Of a stretch of 64,000 bases of DNA, positions 25,034-34,090 are shown in pieces (the first letter of the stretch is position 1; each line of letters begins with the position of its first letter). The translations under genes were made by a program, and so were the position numbers. A model generated the notes under the pieces. The model ran no database searches. It was not told where the DNA came from and saw only the letters and a program-made list of their open reading frames with translations. The DNA is from Rhodococcus sp. HM1 (GTDB lineage Bacteria > Actinomycetota > Actinomycetes > Mycobacteriales > Mycobacteriaceae): contig NZ_JALPTB010000024.1 of assembly GCF_023218075.1 (NCBI RefSeq), positions 20,253-84,252 of the forward strand. Reading direction: 5' to 3'.

Positions 25034-27129
25034 GGTGTCCACGGCTGGGTGTCGGGACCTTGCGCCTGCCACGGCTCCGCCGGCCACTGGTCGGACGGAG
25101 CGCGGTACTGCGCACCGGTTGCCGCACCGACGGTCTGCCACTGCTGCGTGGTCGCCGACGAATCCACGTCCGGCTCCTGCATCACCCCCTGGTAAGGCTC
25201 GACAGCACCGGCGTAGGACTCGGGGTCGTAGCCCTCGCCCGGCAGCCTCCGCGGCTCGACGTGATAGGGGTCGACGAAATGGCTTGTGCCGCTGAGGATC
25301 TTCGTCGGCAGGTACACGCTGGCCGTGATGCCACCGTTCGTTGCCGAATCGAAGGTCGGGCGCAGCCGGACGGTGATGCCGTGGCGCTCGGCGAGCCGGC
25401 CCACCACGAACAGACCCATGCGCCGGGTCGCGCCGGTGGCGTGCTCACTGCTGGAGGCGAGTCGTGCGTTGATCTCCGCGAGGTCGTCCGGCGGAATCCC
25501 GATGCCCTGGTCGGCGATCTCGAGCAGCATCCCGCCGTCGACGGCGCCGGAGAACGCGAACCTGACCGTGCTGTTCGGCGGGGAGGCGCGCAGCGCGTTG
25601 TCGAGCAGCTCGGCGACGAGATGGACGACGTCGGCGACGGCGCTGCCGACGAGATTCCCGGCCGGCACCGACCCGATGTGCACGCGCTCGTAGTTCTCGA
25701 CCTGGGAGGCGGCGCCGCGCAGCACATCGCCGAGCGGGGTGTCGGGCATGCGCCCGAGACGCTGCCGGGTTCCGGCGAGCACGAGCAGGGAATCACCCGT
25801 GCGCCGCATGCGTGCGGCGAGGTGGTCCAGGGTGAACAGGCTGTGCAACCGATTCGGGTCCTTCTCCTCGAACTCGAGAGACTCGATCAGCGAAAGCTGT
25901 TGTTCGACGAGCGTCTTGTTGCGGCGAGCGAGAGTTTCGAGCATCTCGTTGACCTGCCGCCGCAGCTGCGCCTGCTCGCCGGCGAGGCGCAGGGCCTCGG
26001 ACTTCATGGAGTCGACGGCGCGGGCCACCTGACCGACCTCTTCGCGGGTGTGCACCCCGACGGGCGGCAGGTCGACGGTCTCGATATCGGCTCCGTCGCG
26101 GATGCCGGCGATCGCTTCGGGGAGATCGTGTTCGGCAGCGCGGAGCGTGTCGTCGCGCAGACGCCGCAGCGGCCGGACCAGTGAGATCGACATGGCGATG
26201 GCGAGGACGACAGCGAGGACGAGCACCGTCCCGACGGCGATGCCGTCACGCCACGATTCGGTGCGGGTGCTCGACGCGAGCTCGTCGAGCGTGGTGACGA
26301 TCTTCTGGGCGGAGGAGTCGACGAACTCGTTGTACGACATCAGTGCACCGAACAGGGAGTTGCGCAGCGCGCCGACATCGGCGGTCTCGTCGTCGAGGTT
26401 CGCGGTGAGTGCACGCCGGTTCTCGACCTCGGCGATCAGCGCGTCGACGGGTGCGCGGTCGGGAACCGTGTCGGCGAGCACCCGCAGCTGGGCGAGCTCC
26501 GTGCCCATCGCGTTGTTCCACATGAGCAGCGCCGAGCCGGGTTCGTCGCGCATCGACGAGAACGCCACGACCTGATCGAGCAGCACCCACTGGATCGTCC
26601 AGCTGTCGAGGAGGATGTCGCCTTCGGTCAGCACCGTGGGGTTCGCCGACGAGTTGATGATCGTGCGGTACGCGTGGGTCATTCGGGAGACGAATTCACG
26701 GACGCGTTCACTCGCCTCGAGCGGAGCCATCTGCCGCGACATTGCGCTGCCCAGCAGCTGTTTACCGTCTTCGAGGACCCGCGCCAGCGGTGCCGCGATC
26801 GCGGGATCGAGGTCGCCGCTGCGCAGCAACTCGATGATCGCGTCGTCGGCCTCGTCGGCGATCTGTGCGCCGTTCTCCGGTGGCAGGCCCAGGATCGTCG
26901 CGGCCCCGGCACCCGCGATGGCGGTGCCGTACTCGGTCAGGGCGGGGAGGACGGCCACCTGCTCGGACTGCGTCGAGTAGTGCGAGGACTCCTCCACCAG
27001 CCGGTTGACGCGGGACGCGCCGAACAGGCTTGCCGCGATCACCGGCAGGCACAGCACCACCGTGACTTTGCGCCACAGGCGCCAGTTCTGCGGTGAATAG
27101 GACGGGAACGGTCGCGATGCGCGGCTCAT
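25024..27129 (-). CDS. Orphan sensor histidine kinase, nitrate-sensor-like
   Basis: A 701-aa membrane kinase. One helix near residue 25-40, a long extracellular helical domain (about 45-300; nitrate/nitrite-sensing-like layout), a second helix (VGTVLVLAVVLAIAMSISLV), a HAMP stretch, and the kinase core with LFTLDHLAARMRRTGDSLLVLAG (His phospho-acceptor type seen in this family) and an ATPase domain (ELLDNALRASPPN, DQGIGIPPDDL, GLFVVGRLAERHGI). The C-terminal 90 residues are Pro/Gln-rich and disordered. No response regulator or conservon genes (CvnB-D) are beside it. Confidence 0.85.
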   Translation of the reverse strand: MSRASRPFPSYSPQNWRLWRKVTVVLCLPVIAASLFGASRVNRLVEESSHYSTQSEQVAVLPALTEYGTAIAGAGAATILGLPPENGAQIADEADDAIIELLRSGDLDPAIAAPLARVLEDGKQLLGSAMSRQMAPLEASERVREFVSRMTHAYRTIINSSANPTVLTEGDILLDSWTIQWVLLDQVVAFSSMRDEPGSALLMWNNAMGTELAQLRVLADTVPDRAPVDALIAEVENRRALTANLDDETADVGALRNSLFGALMSYNEFVDSSAQKIVTTLDELASSTRTESWRDGIAVGTVLVLAVVLAIAMSISLVRPLRRLRDDTLRAAEHDLPEAIAGIRDGADIETVDLPPVGVHTREEVGQVARAVDSMKSEALRLAGEQAQLRRQVNEMLETLARRNKTLVEQQLSLIESLEFEEKDPNRLHSLFTLDHLAARMRRTGDSLLVLAGTRQRLGRMPDTPLGDVLRGAASQVENYERVHIGSVPAGNLVGSAVADVVHLVAELLDNALRASPPNSTVRFAFSGAVDGGMLLEIADQGIGIPPDDLAEINARLASSSEHATGATRRMGLFVVGRLAERHGITVRLRPTFDSATNGGITASVYLPTKILSGTSHFVDPYHVEPRRLPGEGYDPESYAGAVEPYQGVMQEPDVDSSATTQQWQTVGAATGAQYRAPSDQWPAEPWQAQGPDTQPWTPPR

Positions 27130-27380
27130 GGAAGGACCGTTCCTTTCGAGCTTCTGGCACCGCCGAGCCGGCCGAATCGGCGGTATACACGAAAATGGCG
27201 ATGTCGAAACAGTTTTCGGGGGGATTCAGGCTGTCAGAGTAAGAACGGTGCAGGCCGTGCACAAGGTCGCGGGCACATTCGAATAGCACCTATATCGCTG
27301 GGCGTATGAGTACGAGTGGGGTCGGACCGAGCGCGGGTTAGGATCCGGTGGAATTTCACAGTGGGGCGTGCGGGGGAGGC

Positions 27381-28307
27381 ATGGTGGATTTGCGGCGGGT
27401 CGATCTCAATTTGCTCGTTGTACTCGACGCGTTGCTCGCCGAGTGCAACGTGACCCGGGCCGCGCAGCGACTGCACATGTCCCAACCGGCCACGAGCACC
27501 GCCTTGGCGCGGCTGCGCAAGCAACTCGAAGACCCGATCCTCGTGAAGGACGGTCGCTCCCTGCGCCCGACGCCGCGCGCGCTGGCGTTGGTCGAGCCGC
27601 TGCGCAGCGTGCTGGCCACCGTCGAACGCTCGATTCTCAGCCCCCCGGACTTCGACCCGGCCCGGGACTCGCGGGTGTTCACCGTGCTGGCAGGGGATTA
27701 CGCCGAAGTCGCGTTGCTCCGCGTCCTTATGAAGTCGGACCGGTACCGCACGACCGCGGTGCAGTTCGACCTGCGGCCGGTCACCGGGCGGAGCCTCGCC
27801 GCGTTCCACCGGCACGACGTGGATCTGGCCATCCTGCCCGACCATCTGCTCGAACAACCGCAGTTCGACCGTTGCGGCCGCGCGCTCGTGCTCACCGACC
27901 GGTTCGTCGGTGCGGTGTGGACCGCGCATCCGCACCGGGGAACCGAGCTCACCCCGGAGGTGCTGGCCCGGTACCCGCTGTTGTCGTATGCCGCCCACGA
28001 CGGCAGCAGCCAGATCGACCGGTCGCTCGCGCGCGTCGGTGTATACGCCCGGGTCGGCGCGACCACCGCGAACGTCGCGGTGATGCCGTACGCCCTGGAG
28101 GAAACCCACCTGGTCACCCTGATCCCGGAGCGGTTGGCGTCCCGCCTCGTCGGCAGTGCGGACATCCGAATCCTCGAACCGACGTTTCCGCTGGCCCCGG
28201 TGCGGCAGTACGCGGTATGGCACGAGGTGCACGAGTCCGACCCCGCACACACCTGGCTGCGCGGGCAGATCATGGAGATGTCCGCTCGCGTGGCCCGTGT
28301 CGGCTGA
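27381..28307 (+). CDS. LysR family transcriptional regulator
   Basis: A 308-aa LysR regulator, starting MVDLRRVDLNLLVVLDALL, with the N-terminal helix-turn-helix (NVTRAAQRLHMSQPATSTALARLRKQLEDPIL) and a periplasmic-binding-like effector domain. GGGGGAGGC precedes the ATG; an upstream in-frame GTG is less likely. It reads toward uraD-uraH-uox 140 bases downstream, so it may regulate that operon, but LysR genes usually control a divergent target, here the orphan kinase. Confidence 0.88.
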   Translation: MVDLRRVDLNLLVVLDALLAECNVTRAAQRLHMSQPATSTALARLRKQLEDPILVKDGRSLRPTPRALALVEPLRSVLATVERSILSPPDFDPARDSRVFTVLAGDYAEVALLRVLMKSDRYRTTAVQFDLRPVTGRSLAAFHRHDVDLAILPDHLLEQPQFDRCGRALVLTDRFVGAVWTAHPHRGTELTPEVLARYPLLSYAAHDGSSQIDRSLARVGVYARVGATTANVAVMPYALEETHLVTLIPERLASRLVGSADIRILEPTFPLAPVRQYAVWHEVHESDPAHTWLRGQIMEMSARVARVG

Positions 28308-28447
28308 TCTCCCGAGCTCGATCGATCCTCGCGGTGTTGGTCGATCCTCCAAAGCCTGCCGTGCGCAGCCGGTGAACGTTGTCGCGATGTTCCCGGCGCC
28401 GCGAGCGCCGATCCGTCAAGGTGGAGACGGAACAGATCGGAGGAATC

Positions 28448-28990
28448 GTGGACTGTGCGACATTCGATGCGCTGCCCGAGGCCGACGCCGTCGCGCTGCT
28501 GCTGACCTGCTGCAGCAGTCCGGCGTGGGCACGCCGGGTGGCCGCCGCCCGTCCGTACGGCAATCGAGACGCTCTGTTGCGGAACGCAACTGAACAGGCG
28601 CTGGCGCTGAGCGACGACGAACTCGACGATGCCCTCGCCGGGCATCCGCGGATCGGGGAGCGCAGCGAAAGCGCGGCGTCGCAGCGGGAGCAGTCGTCGG
28701 TGGCGACCGCGGCCGACGGGGTGCGCGCGGCGCTCGCCGCCGGAAACCGGGCCTACGAGGAGAAGTTCGGGCACGTGTATCTCGTGCGGGCAGCGGGCCG
28801 TTCGGCCGATGAGCTGCTCGAGATCCTGAACCGGCGGCTCGGCAACGACGCGGCGATCGAACGCGGCGAAGTTCGTGCCGCGCTCGCCGACATCAACCGC
28901 CTCCGGCTGGAACTGCTGATCGACGATGCAGTCGCCGTCCCTGGCACCGACGGCGGAGTCGTCACTCAGGACACAGGAGATACCGAGTGA
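28448..28990 (+). CDS. uraD: OHCU decarboxylase
   Basis: A 180-aa enzyme that decarboxylates 2-oxo-4-hydroxy-4-carboxy-5-ureidoimidazoline to S-allantoin, third step of urate breakdown. Conserved blocks: DALPEADAVALLLTCCSSPAWARRV, LAGHPRIGERSESAASQREQSS (catalytic His in GHPRIG), and NRAYEEKFGHVYLVRAAGRS. GTG start with GGAGGAATC just ahead; longer in-frame starts have no such signal. First gene of the uraD-uraH-uox operon, overlapping uraH by four bases. Confidence 0.93.
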   Translation: MDCATFDALPEADAVALLLTCCSSPAWARRVAAARPYGNRDALLRNATEQALALSDDELDDALAGHPRIGERSESAASQREQSSVATAADGVRAALAAGNRAYEEKFGHVYLVRAAGRSADELLEILNRRLGNDAAIERGEVRAALADINRLRLELLIDDAVAVPGTDGGVVTQDTGDTE

Positions 28991-29310
28991 ACACTGTGAG
29001 CACGCACATCCTCGACGCCACCTCCGGCGCCCCCGCAACCGGAGTGGCGGTGACCCTTTCGGCCGACGGCACCCCGCTCGCGTCCGGGGTCACCGACGCC
29101 GACGGCCGCATCGGATCGTTCGGCGACGGACCGCTCGAGCCCAGCACCTACACGCTGACGTTCGCCACCGGCGAGTACTTCGACGCGCGCGGTGTCGAGT
29201 CGTTCTATCCGGAGGTCGTCGTGACCTTCCGCATTCCGGACGGCGACAGGCACTTCCACGTGCCGCTGCTGCTGTCGCCGTACGCGTACTCCACCTACCG
29301 AGGGAGCTGA
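28987..29310 (+). CDS. uraH: 5-hydroxyisourate hydrolase
   Basis: A 107-aa transthyretin-related protein, second step of urate degradation. N-terminal signature STHILDATSGAPATGVAV, central R-I-G-S-F, and the C-terminal YRGS tetrapeptide are all present (the family requires Y-R-G-S). Start GTG overlaps the uraD stop. Confidence 0.95.
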   Translation: MNTVSTHILDATSGAPATGVAVTLSADGTPLASGVTDADGRIGSFGDGPLEPSTYTLTFATGEYFDARGVESFYPEVVVTFRIPDGDRHFHVPLLLSPYAYSTYRGS

Positions 29311-29313
29311 CCC

Positions 29314-30222
29314 ATGGACCCGCTCACCGGCCGGATCGTCCTCGGTTCCAATCGCTACGGCAAGGCCGAGAACCGGGTCGTGCGCATCTTTCGCGACACC
29401 GTCCGGCACAAGATCCGTGACCTGAACGTCACGTCGAGTCTGCGCGGCGACTTCGATGCGGCTCACGTGACGGGCGACCAGCACAACGTCCTGCCCACCG
29501 ACAGTCAGAAGCAGACGATCTTCGCCTACGCCGCCACGCACTCGAACGGGTCCGTGGAGGACTACGGGCTGGCGCTGGCCCGGCACTTCGTCGACGACAT
29601 CGGCCCGGTGTCCTCCGCGCGCATCGAGATCGAGAACTTCCCGTGGGAGCGGGTGGGCGATCATCCGCACACGTGGACCCGGAAGGGCTCGGAGGTACGC
29701 ACCGCCGCGATCACCGTCACCGGTTCCGGCGACACCCGCCGGGAATGGGTCGTCGCGGGGCTGAAGGATCTGGTGGTCCTCAAGTCCACCGGTTCCGAGT
29801 TCGCCGGTTTCCTCGAAGATTCGTTCACGGTGCTCGAGCCCACCGACGACCGGGTTCTTGCGACCAGCCTCGTCGCGCGGTGGCGATACACGGACCTCGC
29901 AGTCGACTGGGATCGGACCTACGCGGGTGTGCGCGCGGTGATGCTCGACCGGTTCGCGAACCTGCAGTCGAAAGCCCTGCAGCAGACGCTGTTCGAGATG
30001 GGCCGCGCGGTGCTCGAGGCGTTCCCCTATCTCGCGGAGATCCGTCTGCAGGCACCGAACAAGCACCATTTCCTGTACGACCTCGACCGCTTCGGCATCG
30101 CGAACCGCGGCGAGGTGTTCCACGCCGACGACCGCCCCTACGGACTCATGCACGTGACCGTGCAGCGCGAGGACGCCCCCGACGCCGGCAGCGCCTGGGA
30201 CGAGTACACCGGACGTGCGTGA
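29314..30222 (+). CDS. uox: Urate oxidase (uricase)
   Basis: A 302-aa cofactor-free uricase converting urate to 5-hydroxyisourate. Motifs: YGKAENRVVRI (catalytic Lys), VTGDQHNVLPTDSQKQTIFAYA with the N-V-L-P-T-D-S-Q-K block, ALARHFV, and the C-terminal NKHHFLYDLDRFG. It follows uraH by three bases. No peroxisomal-type signal; cytoplasmic. Family length 290-310. Confidence 0.96.
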   Translation: MDPLTGRIVLGSNRYGKAENRVVRIFRDTVRHKIRDLNVTSSLRGDFDAAHVTGDQHNVLPTDSQKQTIFAYAATHSNGSVEDYGLALARHFVDDIGPVSSARIEIENFPWERVGDHPHTWTRKGSEVRTAAITVTGSGDTRREWVVAGLKDLVVLKSTGSEFAGFLEDSFTVLEPTDDRVLATSLVARWRYTDLAVDWDRTYAGVRAVMLDRFANLQSKALQQTLFEMGRAVLEAFPYLAEIRLQAPNKHHFLYDLDRFGIANRGEVFHADDRPYGLMHVTVQREDAPDAGSAWDEYTGRA

Positions 30223-30243
30223 ATCCTCGGCCGGGACAGTCGG

Positions 30244-31737
30244 TCAGGCCAGAGCCCGCACCGCCAGGAACACGTCGAGACGGTCGCCGATATGCGCGAG
30301 GTTGCGGCCGGTGAGTGCCTCGACCCGCCCGATCCGGTAGCGCACGGTGTTGGGATGCAGGTGCAACCGATCGGCGGTGCGACGCCAGGAGCCGTCGCAG
30401 TCCAGGAACGCCTCCAGCGTCGTCATCAGGCCCGCCCGGGTCCGTCGGTCGTAGTCGAGGACCTGCCCCAGGGTGCGGTCGGCGAAGGCGCGGCGCACCC
30501 GGTCCGGCACCGCGGACAGCAGGCCCACCGCCGAATCCAGGTCCGCGGCGCGCACCGACACCGGACCCGTGTCCCCACGGGCGATGGCCGCCGCCGACTC
30601 GGCCGAGCGGATGCCGCCGTCGATCGACTCTCCGGCACACGTGCCGGAGACCCCCACCGCGATCCGGGTACCGGCCAGTACCGGTGCGAGACGCCCGAGC
30701 CGGCGCTGCAGCACGGCGACGACGTCGGATTCGGTGCCCGCCACCACCGCGACCGTGCGCCCGGCCGCGTCGATACCGGTCACGCACGACGGCAGCGCGT
30801 CGCTCACCACCGCGCGCAGGGCGACGTGCTGCTCGGGCGTCGCGGCAGGTGTCCGCTCGACGACGACCGCGACGAGCGGTGTGCCGGCCGGGTGGGCCGC
30901 ACCCGCGGCGTCCGCGACGCCGCGCGCGTCGGCCGTGTCCCACGCCGCGCGCAGCCGGTCCTCGCGCCGCACCCGCTCGAGCGCGGCGACCGTGGCGAGT
31001 TCGGTGAACGCGTCGAGGCAGTCCTCGCTGCGGGCGGCGGCCGATCCGAGCACGAGGAACCAGGCGGTCGTGCGGTCGCGCAGCGCCGAGCCGACCGGCA
31101 GCACCGTGTATCCGTTCGGGATCTCGGCGGGGAAACGCGGCGCCGACAGCGCGACGTCGCAGCACGCGTCGATCACCGATTCCCCGAGCTCGTCGTTGCC
31201 GGCGACGAGCGTGCCGGTAGCACTGAACACCCATGCCGGAACGTCGAATTCGCGGCACACACGGGCGAGCAGCTCACCGAGCGCGTGACCGTCGGCGAAC
31301 GCGGCGAGCAACCGACGCTGGCGGGCCAGGCCGGTCTGCAGCCGGTCCATGCGGGCGCTGGACCACTGCCGGGTGAGGTGCTCGAGGACGGTGCTGAACG
31401 GCACGTCGTCGGGCACCGCGAGCAGCGGCAGCCCGTGCCGGGCGCAGGCGTCGACGACATCCGCGGGCACCTCGCCGAGCAGGGCCTCGCCGGCGGCGAC
31501 GGCCGCGACCCCGGCGCGCGCGAGGTGCGCGACGAACACCTCCGAGTCCTCCGGCGCGCGGCGCCACACCAGACCCGTGAACACCAGCGATCCGGCGCTG
31601 ACGTAGCGCGTCGGGTCGGGCATGTCGGTGGTGCACGCGCGGTGCACCGGGCGGGCGAGCGCGGCCGCGTCGCCGTGCAGCAGCCGGATGCCGAGTCCGG
31701 GTGTGTCGAGGACGTCCTGCAGCAGCACGATCGTCAC
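30244..31737 (-). CDS. pucR: PucR family transcriptional regulator
   Basis: A 497-aa purine-catabolism regulator. N-terminal PucR domain (MTIVLLQDVLDTPGLGIRLLHG, YVSAGSLVFTGLVWR), a central GGDEF-like fold, and a C-terminal helix-turn-helix (GSWRRTADRLHLHPNTVRYRIGRVEALTGRNL). PucR in Bacillus induces purine genes in response to allantoin. It converges on uox and is divergent from 8-oxoguanine deaminase across 164 bases, so it can act on both sides. Confidence 0.92.
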   Translation of the reverse strand: MTIVLLQDVLDTPGLGIRLLHGDAAALARPVHRACTTDMPDPTRYVSAGSLVFTGLVWRRAPEDSEVFVAHLARAGVAAVAAGEALLGEVPADVVDACARHGLPLLAVPDDVPFSTVLEHLTRQWSSARMDRLQTGLARQRRLLAAFADGHALGELLARVCREFDVPAWVFSATGTLVAGNDELGESVIDACCDVALSAPRFPAEIPNGYTVLPVGSALRDRTTAWFLVLGSAAARSEDCLDAFTELATVAALERVRREDRLRAAWDTADARGVADAAGAAHPAGTPLVAVVVERTPAATPEQHVALRAVVSDALPSCVTGIDAAGRTVAVVAGTESDVVAVLQRRLGRLAPVLAGTRIAVGVSGTCAGESIDGGIRSAESAAAIARGDTGPVSVRAADLDSAVGLLSAVPDRVRRAFADRTLGQVLDYDRRTRAGLMTTLEAFLDCDGSWRRTADRLHLHPNTVRYRIGRVEALTGRNLAHIGDRLDVFLAVRALA

Positions 31738-31803
31738 CCCTTCCGGGCGAGGTCCGGCGGGTCACCGCCGCCGGATCCACGGGTTTGGACGATCGCACAA
31801 TAG

Positions 31804-31817
31804 GAAACCGCCGTTTC
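31804..31817. promoter_or_regulatory. Dyad between pucR and the deaminase
   Basis: GAAAC-CGCC-GTTTC, a perfect inverted repeat about 66 bases before the pucR start and 85 before the deaminase start. It is the only clear symmetric site in the divergent region and is the obvious candidate PucR operator; a second half-site (GGTTTCG) follows. Confidence 0.4.
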
Positions 31818-31901
31818 GATTCGGTTTCGTCGATGGTGCCCGGGATATTGCGACGAATCGGGAGTTCACTGGAACTGTTCACGAGGTGAGGAGCAGCGCC
31901 C

Positions 31902-33275
31902 ATGGATCCGCAACAGCCGACGGCACCGATCGTGATCCGCGATGCCTACCTGGTCACGATGGATTCCGCCCGCACCGAGCACCCGCGCGGCTATGTCGTC
32001 GTGGAAGGCAACCGCATCACCCGGATCGGTGCGGGTGAACCGGCCGGATACGACCACGCCACGATCGTCGACGGCAGCGGATGCGTGCTGACGCCGGGGC
32101 TGATCAACACCCACCACCACCTGTACCAGTGGATCACCCGCGGGCTCGCCGTGGACCACACCCTGTTCGAATGGCTCACCACGCTCTATCCCGTGTGGGC
32201 GGGGATCGACGCCGACGCCGTGCACGTCGCCGCGAAGGGCGCGCTCGCGCATCTTGCGAAGACCGGGTGCACCACCAGCACCGACCACCACTACGTCGTG
32301 CCGCGCGAGGGCGGTGACGTGTTCGGGGCGGAGATCGCCGCGGCCGCCGAGGTGGGCATCCGGTTCCATCCGTGCCGCGGCTCGATGGACCTGGGCACCA
32401 GCGCCGGTGGGCTTCCGCCGGATCACATCGTCGAGGATCTCGATGCGATCCTCGAGGGCAGCCGGCGCGCGGTCGAGCAGTGGCACGATCCGTCGTTCGA
32501 TTCGATGCTGAGGATCGCGCTGGCGCCGTGCTCTCCGTTCTCCGTCACCACCGAGCTGCTGCGGCAGTCCGCGGTGCTCGCCCGCGACCTCGGGGTGCGG
32601 CTGCACACGCACCTCGCCGAGACCCTCGACGAGCAGGACTTCTGCCTCGAGCGATTCGGATGCAATCCCGTGCAGTACATGGAGTCGCTCGGCTGGACCG
32701 GCCCGGACGTCTGGTACGCGCACGCGGTGCACCTCGACGACCGCGACATCGGGGTGCTCGCCGCGTCCGGCACCGGCGCCGCGCACTGCCCGACGTCGAA
32801 CGGCCGGCTCGGCGCGGGCATCGCGCGCGCCGCCGACCTGTATGCCGCCGGGGTTCCGCTCGGCCTCGGGGTCGACGGGGCCGCGAGCAACGAATCGTGC
32901 TGCATGCTCGAGGAAGCCCACCACGCGGCCCTGTTCGCGCGGGCCCGCAGCGGTCCCCGCGCGATGACGGTGCGCCAGAGCCTCGAACTCGCCACGATCG
33001 GCGGTGCCCGGGTGCTGGGTCGCGAGGACGAGATCGGGTCCGTCGAGATCGGCAAGCTCGCCGATCTCGCGCTGTGGCGGATCGACACCCTCGCCCATTC
33101 CGGGATCACCGATCCGGTCGCGGCGATCGTGCTCGGCTCGCAGCCGCCTCTCGAACTGTTGCTCGTCAACGGCCGTGAGGTGGTGCGCCGCGACGAGGTC
33201 CTCACCGTGGACGAGGACACCGTCGCGTGTGAGGTTGCCGCCGCCCACCGGGCGCTCGTCGCGAAGGCGGGGTGA
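31902..33275 (+). CDS. 8-oxoguanine deaminase
   Basis: A 457-aa amidohydrolase. Metal and active-site motifs: TPGLINTHHHLYQWITRGLA, GCTTSTDHHYVVP, RFHPCRGSMDLGTSAGGLPPD, HTHLAETLDEQDFCLERFG, GAAHCPTSNGRLGAGIA and VDGAASNE. The C-R-G-S-M-D-x-G-x-x-x-G-G-L-P-P segment is characteristic of 8-oxoguanine deaminases rather than guanine deaminase. It turns 8-oxoguanine to urate, which feeds the nearby uricase. First gene of an operon with the xanthine dehydrogenase subunits (GTGA overlap). Confidence 0.9.
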   Translation: MDPQQPTAPIVIRDAYLVTMDSARTEHPRGYVVVEGNRITRIGAGEPAGYDHATIVDGSGCVLTPGLINTHHHLYQWITRGLAVDHTLFEWLTTLYPVWAGIDADAVHVAAKGALAHLAKTGCTTSTDHHYVVPREGGDVFGAEIAAAAEVGIRFHPCRGSMDLGTSAGGLPPDHIVEDLDAILEGSRRAVEQWHDPSFDSMLRIALAPCSPFSVTTELLRQSAVLARDLGVRLHTHLAETLDEQDFCLERFGCNPVQYMESLGWTGPDVWYAHAVHLDDRDIGVLAASGTGAAHCPTSNGRLGAGIARAADLYAAGVPLGLGVDGAASNESCCMLEEAHHAALFARARSGPRAMTVRQSLELATIGGARVLGREDEIGSVEIGKLADLALWRIDTLAHSGITDPVAAIVLGSQPPLELLLVNGREVVRRDEVLTVDEDTVACEVAAAHRALVAKAG

Positions 33276-34090
33276 GTACCGTGGATCTGCACACCGTCAC
33301 CGACTACCGGGTGGCCCGCGATCGCCACGATCTCGCGGCAGGACCGGCCACCGCCTACGTCGGCGGCGGCACGTGGTTGTTCTCCGAGCCGCAGCCGCAC
33401 CTGAACCGGCTGGTGGACCTCACCGGACTGGAATGGCCGGCGCTCACCGTCACCGAGGACGGCCTCGAGATCGCCGCGACCTGCACGGTGGAACGGATCG
33501 CGAACCTGTCCGGATCCGAAACATGGCCTGCTGCACCACTGTTCCGGCAGTGCGCCTCCGCGCTGCTGGCGTCGTGGAAGATCTGGAAACGCGCGACCGT
33601 CGGCGGCAACCTGTGCCTGTCGTTCCCCGCGGGCGCGATGATCTCCCTCGTCTCCGCCCTGGACGGGACGGTGCTGATCTGGTCGGCGGACGGCTCCGAT
33701 CGACGGATCCCGGTGGTGGACTTCGTGACCGGAATCGCCACCAATGTCCTCGGCGCCGGAGACGTGGTGCGAAGTATCCACATCCCTGCACCGATGTTGC
33801 AGGCGCGCACCGCGTTCCGGAAGATCGCATTGTCCCCGCTCGGTCGCTCGGGTGCGGTCGTGATCGGACGGCGGGACCCGGACGGGGCGGTCGCGCTGTC
33901 CGTGACCGCAGCCACCGACCGGCCGTACGTGCTGACCTTCGACTGGGCCCCGGATTCGCGCGAGCTGGAAGAAGCTCTGGCAGAGCGTATTCCCGATTCC
34001 GCCTACTACACCGATGCCCACGGGGCCGCGGACTGGCGGCGCGCGGTCACCGCCGTGCTCGCCGGGGAGATCTGTGAGGAGCTGTCGTGA
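33272..34090 (+). CDS. Xanthine dehydrogenase, FAD-binding subunit
   Basis: A 272-aa CoxM/XdhB-type FAD subunit. It has the flavin-binding motif YVGGGTWLFSE and KRATVGGNLCLSFPAG (T-V-G-G-N-L). It transfers electrons from the Fe-S cluster to NAD. The GTG start overlaps the deaminase stop and the gene overlaps the molybdenum subunit stop-start by four bases, giving a tight operon. Slightly short for the family, mostly in the C-terminal domain. Confidence 0.9.
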   Translation: MSTVDLHTVTDYRVARDRHDLAAGPATAYVGGGTWLFSEPQPHLNRLVDLTGLEWPALTVTEDGLEIAATCTVERIANLSGSETWPAAPLFRQCASALLASWKIWKRATVGGNLCLSFPAGAMISLVSALDGTVLIWSADGSDRRIPVVDFVTGIATNVLGAGDVVRSIHIPAPMLQARTAFRKIALSPLGRSGAVVIGRRDPDGAVALSVTAATDRPYVLTFDWAPDSRELEEALAERIPDSAYYTDAHGAADWRRAVTAVLAGEICEELS

